From Betaproteobacteria bacterium Ga0077523 (lineage in GTDB: Bacteria; Pseudomonadota; Gammaproteobacteria; Burkholderiales; Ga0077523): DNA of 64,000 nt. Made by a program: the position numbers and the translations under genes. Numbering within the stretch: the first letter of the stretch is position 1; every line of letters starts with the position of its first letter. Shown here piece after piece: positions 34,257 through 44,172 of this stretch. The notes beneath the pieces were generated by a model. That model saw nothing but the letters and a program-made list of their open reading frames with translations. It was not told the DNA's origin and made no database searches. The stretch is taken from the NCBI GenBank assembly GCA_001464695.1, contig LNDQ01000108.1:84090-148089 (forward strand), in the 5' to 3' direction.

Positions 34257-35102
34257 CTGCGCGTTCTCCTGGTTCTTTGCCTGCTGGCGGCCGCGGCTGC
34301 CGCTGTCCTGTGGCACGCGCACTGGCGCTGGCGCGAGGCGACGGATTCGATCCGGGCGGCGATGCTCCTGGAAGCCACTCCGCCGGCGGTTGCGGCGTAC
34401 TCCGAAAGCGATCTCGCGGATCTCCCGACGCCGGTCGCACGCTATTTTCGCAGGGTGCTCACCGACGGACAGCCCATCGTGCGACATGCGCGCGTGCGGT
34501 GGTCAGGCACATTCAACATGGGCAAGCCCGGCCGTGATCAATGGGTGGCTTTCAGCGCCGTGCAGGACTTCGTGCCGGCTACGCATGCATTCGTCTGGGA
34601 TGCCCGCATGCGTATGCTGCCGGGCGTCCCCGTCATGGTGCGCGACGAATTGGTCGGCGGGCAGGGCTCGATGCTTGGCGCGATCATGGGCCTGATCACC
34701 GTGGTCGATGTCGGCGGAACCACGAACATCGCGACGAACGCGCTGTTGCGCTTCCTGGGTGAAGCCGTCTGGTTGCCCACCGCACTGCTGCCTGGCCAGG
34801 GCGTTCGCTGGACGGCCATCGACGATGTCACGGCCCGTGCCGCCATCTCGAACGGAACCGCGACGGTGCATGCCGAGTTCCACTTCGGTTCCGACGGTCT
34901 CGTCGAGTCCATGACATCCAGCGAACGCACCTTCGACGACGAGACGAACCCACCGGCCATCCAACCGTGGGGTGGAACGTATCGGCGCTACGAGCGCCGC
35001 GGAACGATGCTGGTGCCGCTGGAAAGCGAGGCGGCCTGGTCCCTTCCGGCGGGTCGGTTCGTCTACTGGCGCGGAACGCCCGAGGCGATCGAGTACCGAT
35101 AG
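34257..35102 (+). CDS. Membrane-anchored DUF6544-like protein with a probable CTG start
   Basis: A stop-free frame runs from 34245. No ATG, GTG or TTG occurs before the ATG at 34362, yet a full transmembrane segment (RVLLVLCLLAAAAAAVLWH) lies upstream of it. GAGGAA stands 5-6 nt before a CTG at 34257, so I propose this as the start (281 aa). The body has YSESDLADLPTPVARYFRRVL, VRWSGTFNMG, ATHAFVWDARMRMLPG and ending ...YRRYERRGTMLVPLESEAAW...YWRGT, a pattern I associate with DUF6544/DUF6920 proteins. The anchor and a beta-rich exterior suggest envelope location. Function unknown. Confidence 0.78.
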   Translation: MRVLLVLCLLAAAAAAVLWHAHWRWREATDSIRAAMLLEATPPAVAAYSESDLADLPTPVARYFRRVLTDGQPIVRHARVRWSGTFNMGKPGRDQWVAFSAVQDFVPATHAFVWDARMRMLPGVPVMVRDELVGGQGSMLGAIMGLITVVDVGGTTNIATNALLRFLGEAVWLPTALLPGQGVRWTAIDDVTARAAISNGTATVHAEFHFGSDGLVESMTSSERTFDDETNPPAIQPWGGTYRRYERRGTMLVPLESEAAWSLPAGRFVYWRGTPEAIEYR

Positions 35103-35154
35103 GGCAGCTCCGCCCGGCGCGCATGCCGCTCCGAAGCCTGTTCGCGCTCGCGCG

Positions 35155-36753
35155 TCAGCGCACCCGCTTCAGAGGGCCGATGTATGTGGGACCGAAGGCA
35201 AGCCCCGCGATCTCGTGCCACATCTCGCACCCGGGGACCCCGTTGCCTCCGTGCAGCGTCTGCGTGATCACCGCCATGATGTTCGCCGCCGCATGACCGC
35301 GATACTTCACCACGGTGTTCTCGTAGACACGCACGCCGTCGACCCAGAGACGGAACACGCCGTCACTTCTGGCCACCTGACCGTCCAGGGAATTGAGCTT
35401 GATTTCGTACTCGACCGAATAGACCTGTCCGGGACGGTAGGCAACACGGAAGGGAATGGTATCGCCGCGGTCCGGGCTCGAGAACCTGTGCCCACCGAAG
35501 CTGTAGAAATACCACAGGACCCCGAAGCTGTCGTTGGCCTTCGAGTACAACGTGTGGTTGAGGTTGAAGGCCCAGCCGAGATCCGCGTCGTACAGTTCGT
35601 CCGCCGGCCAGCCGATGCTGTTGACGTTCTGCCATGTCCCAGTGGTCCCCGGCGTCTTCTGGCCGAGGTTCGCACAGTCCTTCACCGTCTCGCCCACCTT
35701 GATGGCGTAGCGGGTGAACAAGTGCGTCGGCGCTTCATAGGCGGTCGGCACCTGATACGGCTTGCGTGGCCCGGCTCTCTTGACGAAGACCTTGCGCGCG
35801 TTGATCCCGGTGGCACCGAGGGGACCCGCCCGCGCACGAATCGCCTTCACACCGTACTCCGGCCAATCCACCATCACGGCCGGGTAGGACGCCGAACTCA
35901 CCCACCCGTCGTCGTACCAGGCCTGAATCTCCGCCACCGTCGCGCGTGCAGGCATCTGGTCCCACGGCACGCCACCGCCGGATTCGACGCGGCCGGGATG
36001 TTGCGCGGCCGGACTGATCAGCAACTCCGGAACCGCAAGCTCGTAGATTGGCAGGTCGTACTCGCCGTAGTAGGACTCGAGCCAGATGGAAAGCGTCGCG
36101 CTCGCGATTTTGCCCTCGACCTTCGACAGATCGAACCGCAGCATGCCGTTGCCGTATTCGTCCTTGTCGCGCGGGTCCCCGACCGACCAGATCGGCTCCT
36201 GTGCGAGCGACCGGTTGCTGGTCACGGATACCCAGGTATCCAGGAGCAACGGCACCTCGTGCACGCCCATGTTCGTCGTGATGATCAGCCTGGGCGCCCT
36301 GGATGGGTTCGACTGCGACGCAAATTTCGGCCCCGCCCCCTTGATCTTCCTGGCACCGACCAGGAACCCGGTGTTGTCCGACAGCAGCTTTTTCACCAGC
36401 GTCGTCACGTCGGCCGAGACGTAGCCTGGCGTTCCCACACGCAGTTGAATGATCGCGTAAGGCGTCACGCCCTGTGCCACACCATCGGCATCGATCCAAT
36501 CGCCACCCCGGTTCCTCCAGGGCAGGTACAGGGTCGGGCTTGCGTAGTCGTACGAGGGGGCCTCGGTTTCGATCATCCTGAGGCGCTCCACCGGGAGTCG
36601 GGGTGACGACGAACGCTCCGGGGTGACCGGGCCATCGCCGGAGCGTGCGCTGCGTCGGCCGTCGGCGACTGCATCGGCACTCCGTTGCTCGGCGTGGGCC
36701 CATGCGAAGGCAGCGACCAGCACGACCAGCGCCGCGATCGACCTCAGCGTCAT
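35155..36753 (-). CDS. Secreted DNRLRE-type beta-sandwich protein
   Basis: 532-aa exported protein with signal peptide MTLRSIAALVVLVAAFAWAHA. Residues about 65-230 resemble DNRLRE domains: TLYLPWRNRG, then MLRFDLSKVEGKIASATLSIWLESYYGE. The C-terminal half (from about 360) looks like a concanavalin-type jelly roll as in polysaccharide lyases: LGWAFNLNHTLYSKAND, FRLWVDGVRVYENTVV and CEMWHEIAGLAFGPTYIG. A polysaccharide or matrix-binding role is inferred. The ATG at 36753 begins the signal peptide. No catalytic residues can be assigned confidently; it is convergent with the DUF6544-like gene. Confidence 0.8.
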   Translation of the reverse strand: MTLRSIAALVVLVAAFAWAHAEQRSADAVADGRRSARSGDGPVTPERSSSPRLPVERLRMIETEAPSYDYASPTLYLPWRNRGGDWIDADGVAQGVTPYAIIQLRVGTPGYVSADVTTLVKKLLSDNTGFLVGARKIKGAGPKFASQSNPSRAPRLIITTNMGVHEVPLLLDTWVSVTSNRSLAQEPIWSVGDPRDKDEYGNGMLRFDLSKVEGKIASATLSIWLESYYGEYDLPIYELAVPELLISPAAQHPGRVESGGGVPWDQMPARATVAEIQAWYDDGWVSSASYPAVMVDWPEYGVKAIRARAGPLGATGINARKVFVKRAGPRKPYQVPTAYEAPTHLFTRYAIKVGETVKDCANLGQKTPGTTGTWQNVNSIGWPADELYDADLGWAFNLNHTLYSKANDSFGVLWYFYSFGGHRFSSPDRGDTIPFRVAYRPGQVYSVEYEIKLNSLDGQVARSDGVFRLWVDGVRVYENTVVKYRGHAAANIMAVITQTLHGGNGVPGCEMWHEIAGLAFGPTYIGPLKRVR

Positions 36754-37048
36754 GTACGCGCAACCATCGTCAGCGCGGCCTTGCCCGCTACCGGCTTGCG
36801 CGACTTGTGGCCAGCCGACGCTGGGCAATCCATGGGTAAGCTCATGGACCGCAATGTAACCATACTGCCGCTGAGAATGGCCGCGATTCAGCGGGGAATC
36901 GCCCCCGGGCTTGCAGCGGCAGCGCCGGCGATCGTGATCCCGCGCAGGATCGTGCGACGGCGTTCGGAACGCACACACGCCTCGGTGCGATCCCTTCGGG
37001 ACGGGTCGTGCCCGGGTTTACCATGGTGTCCTCAAGAAGGAGTGGTTC

Positions 37049-37510
37049 ATGCGCCTCGTCGTTTTCGCTCTTACGGCATTCCTGATGCCGTCCGGATGCA
37101 CACTTGCTCAGGACGACGAGGACCCCGCGATCCGCCGCGCCAACGCCCCGGCGGTGCCGGCCATCGCCGTGACGGCCAGCGGCAAGACCGACCGTCTCGA
37201 GTTCGACTTCGGCCGCAACCGCGGCAAGGGCTGGGTGGCACGCAAGGGCGAGCTATACGTCGAGACGTGGGTGCAGCACAACGGCTTCCTGTGCGCAACG
37301 TACGAAGTCGGCATCCGCTTCGGACACGGCGATCCCGGATGCGCCAACGCCCAGTGGCTTGCTCCGGCGCGCTACGTGACCAGCCGTGTTCAGTGCAACA
37401 ACGCGATCGTCCAGCACATCGGCGTCGACACCGAGTTCCAGTTGGGTGCCGACTTCGACCAGATCACGTGCGCGCAGCGCATGATCCGCTGCGCAAGCGG
37501 CAACTGCTGA
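37049..37510 (+). CDS. Exported hypothetical protein with multiple cysteines
   Basis: 153-aa protein with signal peptide MRLVVFALTAFLMPSGC, in which the Cys near residue 17 could also form a lipobox. The mature region has LEFDFGRNRGKGWVARKGELYVETWVQHN and six Cys, mainly in the C-terminal half (FLCATY, GCANAQW, VQCNNA, ITCAQR, IRCAS, GNC), implying disulfides. The ATG follows AAGAAGGAGTGG, a good site. Family not recognised. It lies divergent from the DNRLRE-type protein across a 295-nt region without other genes. Confidence 0.75.
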   Translation: MRLVVFALTAFLMPSGCTLAQDDEDPAIRRANAPAVPAIAVTASGKTDRLEFDFGRNRGKGWVARKGELYVETWVQHNGFLCATYEVGIRFGHGDPGCANAQWLAPARYVTSRVQCNNAIVQHIGVDTEFQLGADFDQITCAQRMIRCASGNC

Positions 37511-37548
37511 AGCAGCCGCCCGCGAGCCAGGCGACGAACCGCGCTGGA

Positions 37549-37588
37549 CGCCCCCTGGGGGGAGAGGCCGCAGGCCTGTCGGGGGGAA
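37549..37588. repeat. GC-rich dispersed repeat, type C, copy 2
   Basis: CCCCCTGGGGGGAG, AGGCCGCAGGCCTGTCGGGGGG: the same module as at 6939-6980 and 59508-59633. It lies between convergent genes. Confidence 0.7.
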
Positions 37589-37592
37589 CCTC

Positions 37593-39644
37593 TCACTCCT
37601 CTTCGTGCCGACGCATCGCCCGATAGTCGGTTGCAAGCTGTTGTTGCACGGTCGGTGGCGCTTGCTCGTAGTGGCTCAACTCCATGGAATACGAGCCCTG
37701 CCCGCCCGTGAACGCCTTCAAGCGTGAGGCATAGCCGTTCAGTTCGGCCAGCGGCGCCAGCCCGCTCACCGTCAGGGTCGCAGCCTGCAGCGCCCGCGTG
37801 CCGGTGATCTGCCCGCGGCGTGAAGAAAGATCACCGGTGATGTCACCCATGTTCGACTCGGGACACAAAACCTCGACGTGCACGATGGGTTCCAGCACGA
37901 TCGATCCGGCCTTGGCCAATGCATCGAGAAACGCCTTGCGCCCCGCAGCGACGAAGGCGACTTCCTTCGAGTCCACCGGGTGGTGCTTGCCGTCGAAGAC
38001 GGTGACACGTACGTCCTGCACCGGAAACCCGGCGAGCGGTCCGGCAGCGAGCACCTGTTCCACACCCTTCTGCACCGCCGGGATCAACTGCGACGGGATC
38101 ACCCCGCCCTTCACGGCATCGACGAACTGGAAGCCCTCGCCGCGGGCCAGCGGTTCGACGCGCAGGAACACCTCGCCGAACTGGCCGGCACCGCCAGTCT
38201 GCTTCTTGTGGCGGTTGTGACCTTCGGCCGGCACGGTGATGGTTTCGCGGTAGGGCACGCGCGGCGGACGCGTATCCACGTCCACCTTGTACTGCTGCGC
38301 CATGCGCTCCAGCGTCGCGCGCAGGTGCAGTTCTCCCAGGCCGCGCAGCACCGTCTCGTTCATGTGGGGATCGTGTTCGACCTGCAGCGTCGGATCCTCG
38401 GCGATCAATTTGTGCAAGGCGTCAGCCAGCCGCTGTTCCTCGCCGCGACGCCTGGGCTGGATTGCGAGCCCGTGCATCGGCACCGGGAACTCCAGTGGTC
38501 GCATGTGGATGTGGTCCTCGTCGCGCGAATCGTGCAGCACGCAGTCGAACTCGATCTCGTCCACCTTGGCCACGGCAGCGATGTCGCCCGGCACGCAGGA
38601 GGCGACCTCGACGTGCTCCTTGCCCTGGAGCATGAACAGGTGTCCCACCTTGAACGGCTTGCGGCCATCGCCGACGAAGAGCTGCGTGTCCTTGGTCACG
38701 GTCCCCTGGTGCACGCGAAACACACCGAGCTTGCCCACGAATGGATCGATCACGATCTTGAAGACGTGCGCCAGCACGTGCTTCGCCGGATCGGGTTCGG
38801 AATGGAACTCGACGGCGTCCACACCTTCGCCCTTGTAGAACAGCGGCGGATTGCCTTCTGTCGGGTTCGGCAACAGCTTCGCGAACACGTCGAGCAGCTC
38901 CGCCACGCCGGCGCCATTGCGGGCCGAGACGAAGCACACCGGCACGAGATGCCCTTCGCGCAAGGCCTTCTCGAAGGGTGCGTGCAATTGTTCCGGCGCG
39001 ATCTCGCCCTTCTCCAGGTAGAGCGCCATCAGCTCCTCGTCGACTTCCACCACCTGGTCGACCAACGCGCGGTGGGCTTCCGCGACGGACAGGAAATCCG
39101 CCTCGCCGCCGGGATTGAAGAAGCAATCGACAACTCGCGTTCCACCACCGGCTGGCAGGTTGATCGGCAGGCACTCCTTGCCGAACGCGGCCTGGATGGC
39201 TCGCAGCAAGCCGGGCAGGTCGATGTGCTCGGCGTCGATCTTGTTGACGATCACGAGCCGGCACAACTGCCGCTTCGCCGCCCACTGCATCATCCGCGAC
39301 GTGATCATCTCGATACCCGACTGCGCACTCACCACCACGGCCGCCGTCTCCACTGCGTCGAGCGCACCGATGGACTGGCCGATGAAATCCGGGAATCCCG
39401 GCGTGTCGAGCAGGTGCACGCGCTTGCCCTGGGTCTCCAACCGCAGCACCGATGCCTGCAGCGAGTGCCGGTACTCCTTCTCGATCGCAAGATGATCGCT
39501 GACGGTCGATCCGCGCTCGACGGTGCCGGCGGACGCGATGGCCCCGGCGGTTTTCAGCAGCGACTCCGCGAGCGTGGTCTTGCCGGCCGCACCATGGCCC
39601 ACCAGCGCCACGGTGCGGATGTTCTCGGTAGCGATTGCCTTCAT
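37593..39644 (-). CDS. Elongation factor G-like paralogue (EF-G2 type)
   Basis: 683-aa translational GTPase. G1 motif GHGAAGKT, G3 DTPGFPDF and G4 NKID are visible, with the switch-1 region carrying a shortened loop (TVERGSTVSDH). C-terminal domains IV and V are recognisable (RPPRVPYRETITVPAEG, GGVIPSQLIPAVQKGVEQ and VLEPIVHVEVLCPE). The G1 loop differs from the canonical AHIDAGKT of FusA, which places it in the EF-G paralogue group sometimes called elongation factor G-like. The ATG at 39644 follows GGGGAGGAGAC. It likely has a specialised translation role; the main fusA is expected elsewhere. Confidence 0.93.
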   Translation of the reverse strand: MKAIATENIRTVALVGHGAAGKTTLAESLLKTAGAIASAGTVERGSTVSDHLAIEKEYRHSLQASVLRLETQGKRVHLLDTPGFPDFIGQSIGALDAVETAAVVVSAQSGIEMITSRMMQWAAKRQLCRLVIVNKIDAEHIDLPGLLRAIQAAFGKECLPINLPAGGGTRVVDCFFNPGGEADFLSVAEAHRALVDQVVEVDEELMALYLEKGEIAPEQLHAPFEKALREGHLVPVCFVSARNGAGVAELLDVFAKLLPNPTEGNPPLFYKGEGVDAVEFHSEPDPAKHVLAHVFKIVIDPFVGKLGVFRVHQGTVTKDTQLFVGDGRKPFKVGHLFMLQGKEHVEVASCVPGDIAAVAKVDEIEFDCVLHDSRDEDHIHMRPLEFPVPMHGLAIQPRRRGEEQRLADALHKLIAEDPTLQVEHDPHMNETVLRGLGELHLRATLERMAQQYKVDVDTRPPRVPYRETITVPAEGHNRHKKQTGGAGQFGEVFLRVEPLARGEGFQFVDAVKGGVIPSQLIPAVQKGVEQVLAAGPLAGFPVQDVRVTVFDGKHHPVDSKEVAFVAAGRKAFLDALAKAGSIVLEPIVHVEVLCPESNMGDITGDLSSRRGQITGTRALQAATLTVSGLAPLAELNGYASRLKAFTGGQGSYSMELSHYEQAPPTVQQQLATDYRAMRRHEEE

Positions 39645-39708
39645 GTCTCCTCCCCGATTGCGGTGATGTCTTTCCTGGCGCTCTCCCCTGTCTTGGTCCC
39701 GCTGCGAC

Positions 39709-41196
39709 TCAAACGCTCCAACCCTTGGCACGCCCGATCGCGGCGCGCCAACGTGATGTCATCGAGGCTACTCGATCCGGCGGCATTGCGCCCGTGAACG
39801 TGCGGTCGGACTGCCACAGGCCGTTCATCTGATCGACATCCTTCCAGATGCCGACCGCAAGACCGGCGAGCATTGCGGCACCGAGTGCGGTGGACTCGGC
39901 ATTGGCGGCGCGCACCACCGGGACACCCAGTAGATCGGCCTGGAACTGCATCAGGAGATCGTTGCGGGTGGCACCGCCATCGACGCGCAATTCGGCCAGG
40001 CCGACGCCGGCGTCGGCCTGCATGCATTGCAGGATGTCGGCGGTCTGGAAGGCGATGGCCTCGAGCGCCGCGCGTGCCAGGTGCGCTCGCGTCGTGCCGC
40101 GCGTGATGCCGCAGATCGTGCCGCGTGCGAGCGGATCCCAATGGGGCGCACCGAGGCCGGTGAAGGCCGGTACGAAGTACACGCCGTCCGTATCGGGTAC
40201 CGATGCGGCGAGCGCCTCGATTTCGGCAGCGCTGCCGATCAAGCCGAGTCCGTCGCGCAGCCACTGGACCGCAGCGCCCGCGATGAACACGCTGCCTTCG
40301 AGTGCATAGTCGGTGCGGTCGCCGATCTGCCACGCAACGGTGGCGAGCAGGTGGTGCTGCGACTCCGGCACCCGTTCACCGGTATGCATCAGCATGAAAC
40401 ACCCGGTGCCATAGGTGTTCTTCACCTTGCCCGGCGTCACGCAGCGCTGGCCGAACAACGCCGCCTGCTGGTCGCCCGCGATGCCGGCGACGGGAACCGG
40501 CGCGCCGAGAATCTGTGCATCGGTTTGCGCCACCACTCCGCTCGACGCCACCACGACAGGCAGCATGGTCATGGGGATCCCCAACGCGGTGGCCAGGTCG
40601 GCGTCCCAGCGGCGCTCACGGATGTCGTAGAGCAACGTGCGCGCCGCGTTGCTCGCGTCCGTCGCATGAACCCGCCCGCCGGTGAGCTTCCAGATGAGCC
40701 ACGCATCCACCGTGCCGAAGGCCAGTTCGCCGCGCTCGGCCCGCGCACGGGCACCGGGCACGTGATCGAGGATCCAGGCCACCTTGGTTCCGGAGAAGTA
40801 GGCGTCGAGCACGAGGCCCGTGCGAGATTGGAAGAGCCCGGCGAGCCCGTCCGATCGCAGCCGGTCGCAGTGCCCGGCGGTCCGCCGATCCTGCCAGACG
40901 ATAGCGTTGGCGATCGGGCGACCGCTCGCTCGTTCCCACACGACGGTGGTCTCGCGTTGATTGGTGATGCCGATGGCGGCAACGTCGGTGGCGCCGATGC
41001 CGGTCTGCGCGAGTGCCTCGCGTGCGGTCGCGATCTGGGTGGCCCAGATGGTCTCCGGGTCGTGTTCCACCCACCCTGGCTGCGGATAGATCTGCGGCAG
41101 CTCGCGCTGCGCCACGCCGAGAATGCGGCCGGTGGCATCGAACACCAGCGCGCGCGAACTCGTGGTGCCCTGGTCAAGGGCGAGTATGGCCTGCAT
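39709..41196 (-). CDS. glpK: Glycerol kinase
   Basis: 495-aa cytosolic enzyme phosphorylating glycerol to glycerol 3-phosphate with ATP. FGGY-family features: [16 protein letters not shown] (phosphate loop 1), [55 protein letters not shown] (phosphate 2), [26 protein letters not shown] and ALGAAMLAG. Length and motifs match canonical GlpK. No glpF or glpD gene is adjacent. Start: ATG. The EF-G-like gene follows after a short gap on the same strand. Confidence 0.98.
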   Translation of the reverse strand: MQAILALDQGTTSSRALVFDATGRILGVAQRELPQIYPQPGWVEHDPETIWATQIATAREALAQTGIGATDVAAIGITNQRETTVVWERASGRPIANAIVWQDRRTAGHCDRLRSDGLAGLFQSRTGLVLDAYFSGTKVAWILDHVPGARARAERGELAFGTVDAWLIWKLTGGRVHATDASNAARTLLYDIRERRWDADLATALGIPMTMLPVVVASSGVVAQTDAQILGAPVPVAGIAGDQQAALFGQRCVTPGKVKNTYGTGCFMLMHTGERVPESQHHLLATVAWQIGDRTDYALEGSVFIAGAAVQWLRDGLGLIGSAAEIEALAASVPDTDGVYFVPAFTGLGAPHWDPLARGTICGITRGTTRAHLARAALEAIAFQTADILQCMQADAGVGLAELRVDGGATRNDLLMQFQADLLGVPVVRAANAESTALGAAMLAGLAVGIWKDVDQMNGLWQSDRTFTGAMPPDRVASMTSRWRAAIGRAKGWSV

Positions 41197-41309
41197 GGGT
41201 CTCCGAAGGAACGCTGTGCTAGAGTCTTGCTCCGCTTTTTCCGGTCGCAGCGCGCCTTCCGAACCGACGAGAAGCGCGAACGACGACCCGATGTTACGCC
41301 GTCATCGCC

Positions 41310-42317
41310 GTGGAGGATCACACCGCCGTCTTTCGAGCCGCGCTCGAGCGCATGGGTCTGGCTGCGCCCGGGGAGACGCTCACGCTCGAACCGCTGGCGG
41401 GCGGCGTTTCATCCGATATCTTCCGTGCCGACCTGCCGCGCGGTTCGGTGTGCATCAAGCGCGCCCTGCCGAAGCTCAAGGTGGAAGCCGACTGGCGCGC
41501 TCCGACGGAACGCAACCGCTACGAGGTCGAATGGATGCGGGTTGCCGGGGCCATCGCACCCGAGGCGGTGCCGGCCATCCTGGGCGAGGATGTCGACTCG
41601 AACCTATTCGCGATGGCGTGGCTCGATCCGGCCGATCATCCGGTGTGGAAGCTCCAGTTGCGCGACGGCATCGTCGACGGCGCGACGGCACGCGAAGTGG
41701 GCCGACGGCTTGCCCTCATCCACACCAGCACGGCCGACCGGCACGAGCTGGCCGAGCGCTTCGCCACCGATCACATCTTCTTTCCGATCCGGCTCGAGCC
41801 TTATCTGCAAGCCACCGCGCGTGCCCACGCCGATTGCGCGCCGGCACTGGAGCGTCTCGTGGAGGTCACGGCCTCGAACAAGCGCGCCCTGGTCCACGGC
41901 GACGTGAGTCCGAAGAACATCCTGGTCGGCCCGCGCGGCCCCGTGTTCGTGGATGCCGAGTGCGCCTGGTATGGCGATCCGGCATTCGACCTCGCCTTCT
42001 GCCTGAACCACCTGCTGCTGAAATGCGTCTGGCGGCCGCGCTGGTGGGCGGTGTATCTGCAGAGCTTCACGACGCTGTTCGAGACCTACCTGGCCGGTGT
42101 GAAATGGGAACCAGCCGCGGAACTGGAAGCGCGCGTGGCCCATCTGCTGCCTGGCTTGTTCCTCGCCCGCATCGACGGCAAGTCACCGGTGGAATACATC
42201 GCCGACGATCGCGATCGCGACAAGGTGCGGAAGGTCGCACGGCCGCTGCTGCTCCAGCCGGTCGAGCGACTGGCGATCATCCGCGACGCGTGGCGCACCG
42301 AAATCGCCAAGTGGTGA
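41310..42317 (+). CDS. Aminoglycoside-phosphotransferase-fold kinase
   Basis: 335-aa small-molecule kinase-fold protein (APH/choline kinase superfamily). N-lobe LAGGVSSDIFRADLPRGSVCIKRAL provides the phosphate loop and Lys; the catalytic Brenner motif is LVHGDVSPKNILV; the metal-binding motif is FVDAECAWYGDPAFDLAF. A GTG start is used, divergent from glpK. It is followed 4 nt later by a VOC-family gene. Substrate unknown; members phosphorylate sugars, choline, amino-alcohols or antibiotics. Confidence 0.92.
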   Translation: MEDHTAVFRAALERMGLAAPGETLTLEPLAGGVSSDIFRADLPRGSVCIKRALPKLKVEADWRAPTERNRYEVEWMRVAGAIAPEAVPAILGEDVDSNLFAMAWLDPADHPVWKLQLRDGIVDGATAREVGRRLALIHTSTADRHELAERFATDHIFFPIRLEPYLQATARAHADCAPALERLVEVTASNKRALVHGDVSPKNILVGPRGPVFVDAECAWYGDPAFDLAFCLNHLLLKCVWRPRWWAVYLQSFTTLFETYLAGVKWEPAAELEARVAHLLPGLFLARIDGKSPVEYIADDRDRDKVRKVARPLLLQPVERLAIIRDAWRTEIAKW

Positions 42318-42321
42318 ACCG

Positions 42322-42708
42322 TTGAACGTCCGCATCGAACATGTGGCTCTATGGTCCGCCAACCCGGAACGCCTGCGTGATTTCTACGTGCGATGGTTCG
42401 GTGCCACCGCCAACGACGGCTACGTGAATCCGAAGAAGGCCTTCCGTTCGTGGTTCCTGCGCTTCGGCGACGGGGCGCGCATCGAAGTGATGCAGGTGCC
42501 CGCACTGGCGACCGCCGCAGCGCAGCCTGCCGTGGGCTATGCACACATCGCGCTCGCACTCGGATCGGTTGAGGCCGTCGACGAACTCACGGCACGCCTG
42601 AGTGCTGCAGGAGTCCCGATCCTCGATGGCCCGCGCCGCACCGGCGACGGCTACTACGAGAGCGTCGCGCTGGATCCCGACGGCAACCGCATCGAGCTCA
42701 CCGTTTGA
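42322..42708 (+). CDS. VOC-family (glyoxalase/bleomycin-resistance fold) protein
   Basis: 128-aa protein with the two-repeat vicinal oxygen chelate fold: NVRIEHVALWSANPERLRDFYVRWFGA, RSWFLRFGDGARIEVMQ, and second repeat AVGYAHIALALGSVEAVDEL with C-terminal YYESVALDPDGNRIELTV. His in EHVAL, Glu in RIEVM, His in YAHIA and Glu in RIELTV form the expected metal set. It begins with TTG 4 nt after the kinase stop, so the two are probably cotranscribed. Substrate unknown. Confidence 0.93.
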   Translation: MNVRIEHVALWSANPERLRDFYVRWFGATANDGYVNPKKAFRSWFLRFGDGARIEVMQVPALATAAAQPAVGYAHIALALGSVEAVDELTARLSAAGVPILDGPRRTGDGYYESVALDPDGNRIELTV

Positions 42709-42724
42709 TCCGCGTTCGACGTTT

Positions 42725-42806
42725 CTCCCTCACCCCCACCCCTCTCCTGGAGGGAGAGGGGCTTCAAACTCCCTTCTCCCTGGCGGCGCAGGGTCGGGGA
42801 TGAGGA
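42725..42806. repeat. GC-rich dispersed hairpin repeat, type A, copy 2
   Basis: TCCCTCACCCCC, CCCTCTCCTGGAGGGAGAGGGG, then CCTTCTCCCTGG and GGTCGGGGATGAGGA. The same architecture as at 84-164. It separates the VOC gene from the enolase-like gene. Confidence 0.75.
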
Positions 42807-42870
42807 AAAGTCACATTTCACCCCAGAGAGACCGGCGCTACCGACCTCGACCTGCATTGCAGATACAACC

Positions 42871-44172
42871 ATGACCGACCCCACCATCATCCGCATCCGC
42901 GGCCGCCGCATCTGGGATTCCCGCGGCCGGCCCACCGTCGAAGCCGAAGTGCAACTTGCGGGAGGAGCGATCGGCCGTGCCATCGCGCCGGCCGGCGCCT
43001 CGCGAGGCACCCACGAAGCGATCGACCTGCGCGACGGCGGATCGAAACTCGGCGGGCTCGACGTGGCCCGCGCCGTGGCGAACGTCAACGGCGAGATCGC
43101 GCAACGCCTCGCCGGCATGACTGCCACGGATCAGGCAGCCGTGGACGCCGCCCTCATCGCGCTCGACGGAACGCCGAACAAGGCGCGTCTCGGCGGCAAC
43201 GCGACGATCGCCGTCTCGATGGCCGTGCTGCACGCCGCCGCCGCATCGTGCGGGGAGGCATTGTGGTCCTACCTGGCCGGCGGCAAGACAGCGCGCCTGC
43301 CGCTGCCCGAGATCCAGATCTTCGGCGGCGGCGCCCACGCCGGGCGGCGCGTCGACATTCAGGATTTCATGGTGATGGCCTTGAGTGCCACCACTTTCGA
43401 CGAAGCGCTGGTAATGACCGCCGAGGTGTATCGCGCAGCCGGTCAGTTGATGAGCGACGCGGGCAAGCTCGCCGGCGTGGCTGACGAGGGCGGTTTCTGG
43501 CCGCTGTTCGAATCGAACGAAGAAGCCCTGTCCGTCCTCACCCGCGCGATCGAGAAAGCGGGCTACCGTCCCGGCGACGAGGTCGCGATCTCCCTCGACA
43601 TCGCCGCTTCCGAGTTCGGTCGCGACGGCCGCTACACGCTCGGGCTGGACCAGCGCGAGCTCGATCGCGACGGCATGATCGCGATGCTGCTCGACTGGTG
43701 CCGACGCTATCCCGTCGCTTCGATCGAGGATCCTCTGGCCGAGGACGACGCCGAAGGCATGCGCGCGTTCACCGCCGCGGTGGGTGGCCGGATCCAGATC
43801 ATCGGTGATGACTATCTGGTCACCAACGCTGACCGCGTTCGCGCTGCCGCCGCGGATCGCGCCTGCAATGCCGTGCTGATCAAGCCGAACCAGGCCGGTA
43901 CCGTGACGGAAACGCGCGCGGCTCTCGAAGCCGGCAAGGCCGCCGGCTTCGGCACCATCGTGTCCGCGCGCTCCGGCGAAACCGAGGACGTGACCATCGT
44001 GCATCTCGCGACCGGCTGGGATGCCGGCCAGCTCAAGGTCGGCTCGTTCACGCGCTCGGAGCGAATGGCGAAGTGGAACGAAGCATTGCGGCTCGAGGAG
44101 TCGCTCGGCGCGACCGCGCACTTTGCCGGTCGAACGGTGTTGCCGGCCGGCGCCGGGCAGCCGTTGCGATGA
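42871..44172 (+). CDS. Divergent enolase paralogue
   Basis: 433-aa enolase-superfamily protein. Most enolase signature positions remain: Ser44 in the loop APAGASRGTHEA, His156 in GGGAHAG, the Glu of ADEGGFWP, Asp in SLDIAASEFG, Glu in SIEDPL, Asp in IGDDYLVTN, the catalytic Lys in LIKPNQAG and the Lys in GQLKVGS. However, the standard SHRSGETED is SARSGETED, so a conserved active-site His is Ala366; QEFM is QDFM (Asp165); the loop Thr is Arg45. The start is the ATG at 42871. The next EamA permease overlaps by 4 nt. The gene could be an enolase variant acting on a related substrate. Confidence 0.88.
   Translation: MTDPTIIRIRGRRIWDSRGRPTVEAEVQLAGGAIGRAIAPAGASRGTHEAIDLRDGGSKLGGLDVARAVANVNGEIAQRLAGMTATDQAAVDAALIALDGTPNKARLGGNATIAVSMAVLHAAAASCGEALWSYLAGGKTARLPLPEIQIFGGGAHAGRRVDIQDFMVMALSATTFDEALVMTAEVYRAAGQLMSDAGKLAGVADEGGFWPLFESNEEALSVLTRAIEKAGYRPGDEVAISLDIAASEFGRDGRYTLGLDQRELDRDGMIAMLLDWCRRYPVASIEDPLAEDDAEGMRAFTAAVGGRIQIIGDDYLVTNADRVRAAAADRACNAVLIKPNQAGTVTETRAALEAGKAAGFGTIVSARSGETEDVTIVHLATGWDAGQLKVGSFTRSERMAKWNEALRLEESLGATAHFAGRTVLPAGAGQPLR

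Noticed and set aside
37878..39797. 639-codon open frame on the plus strand
   Set aside because: Antisense to the EF-G-like gene; only that gene shows GTPase motifs.
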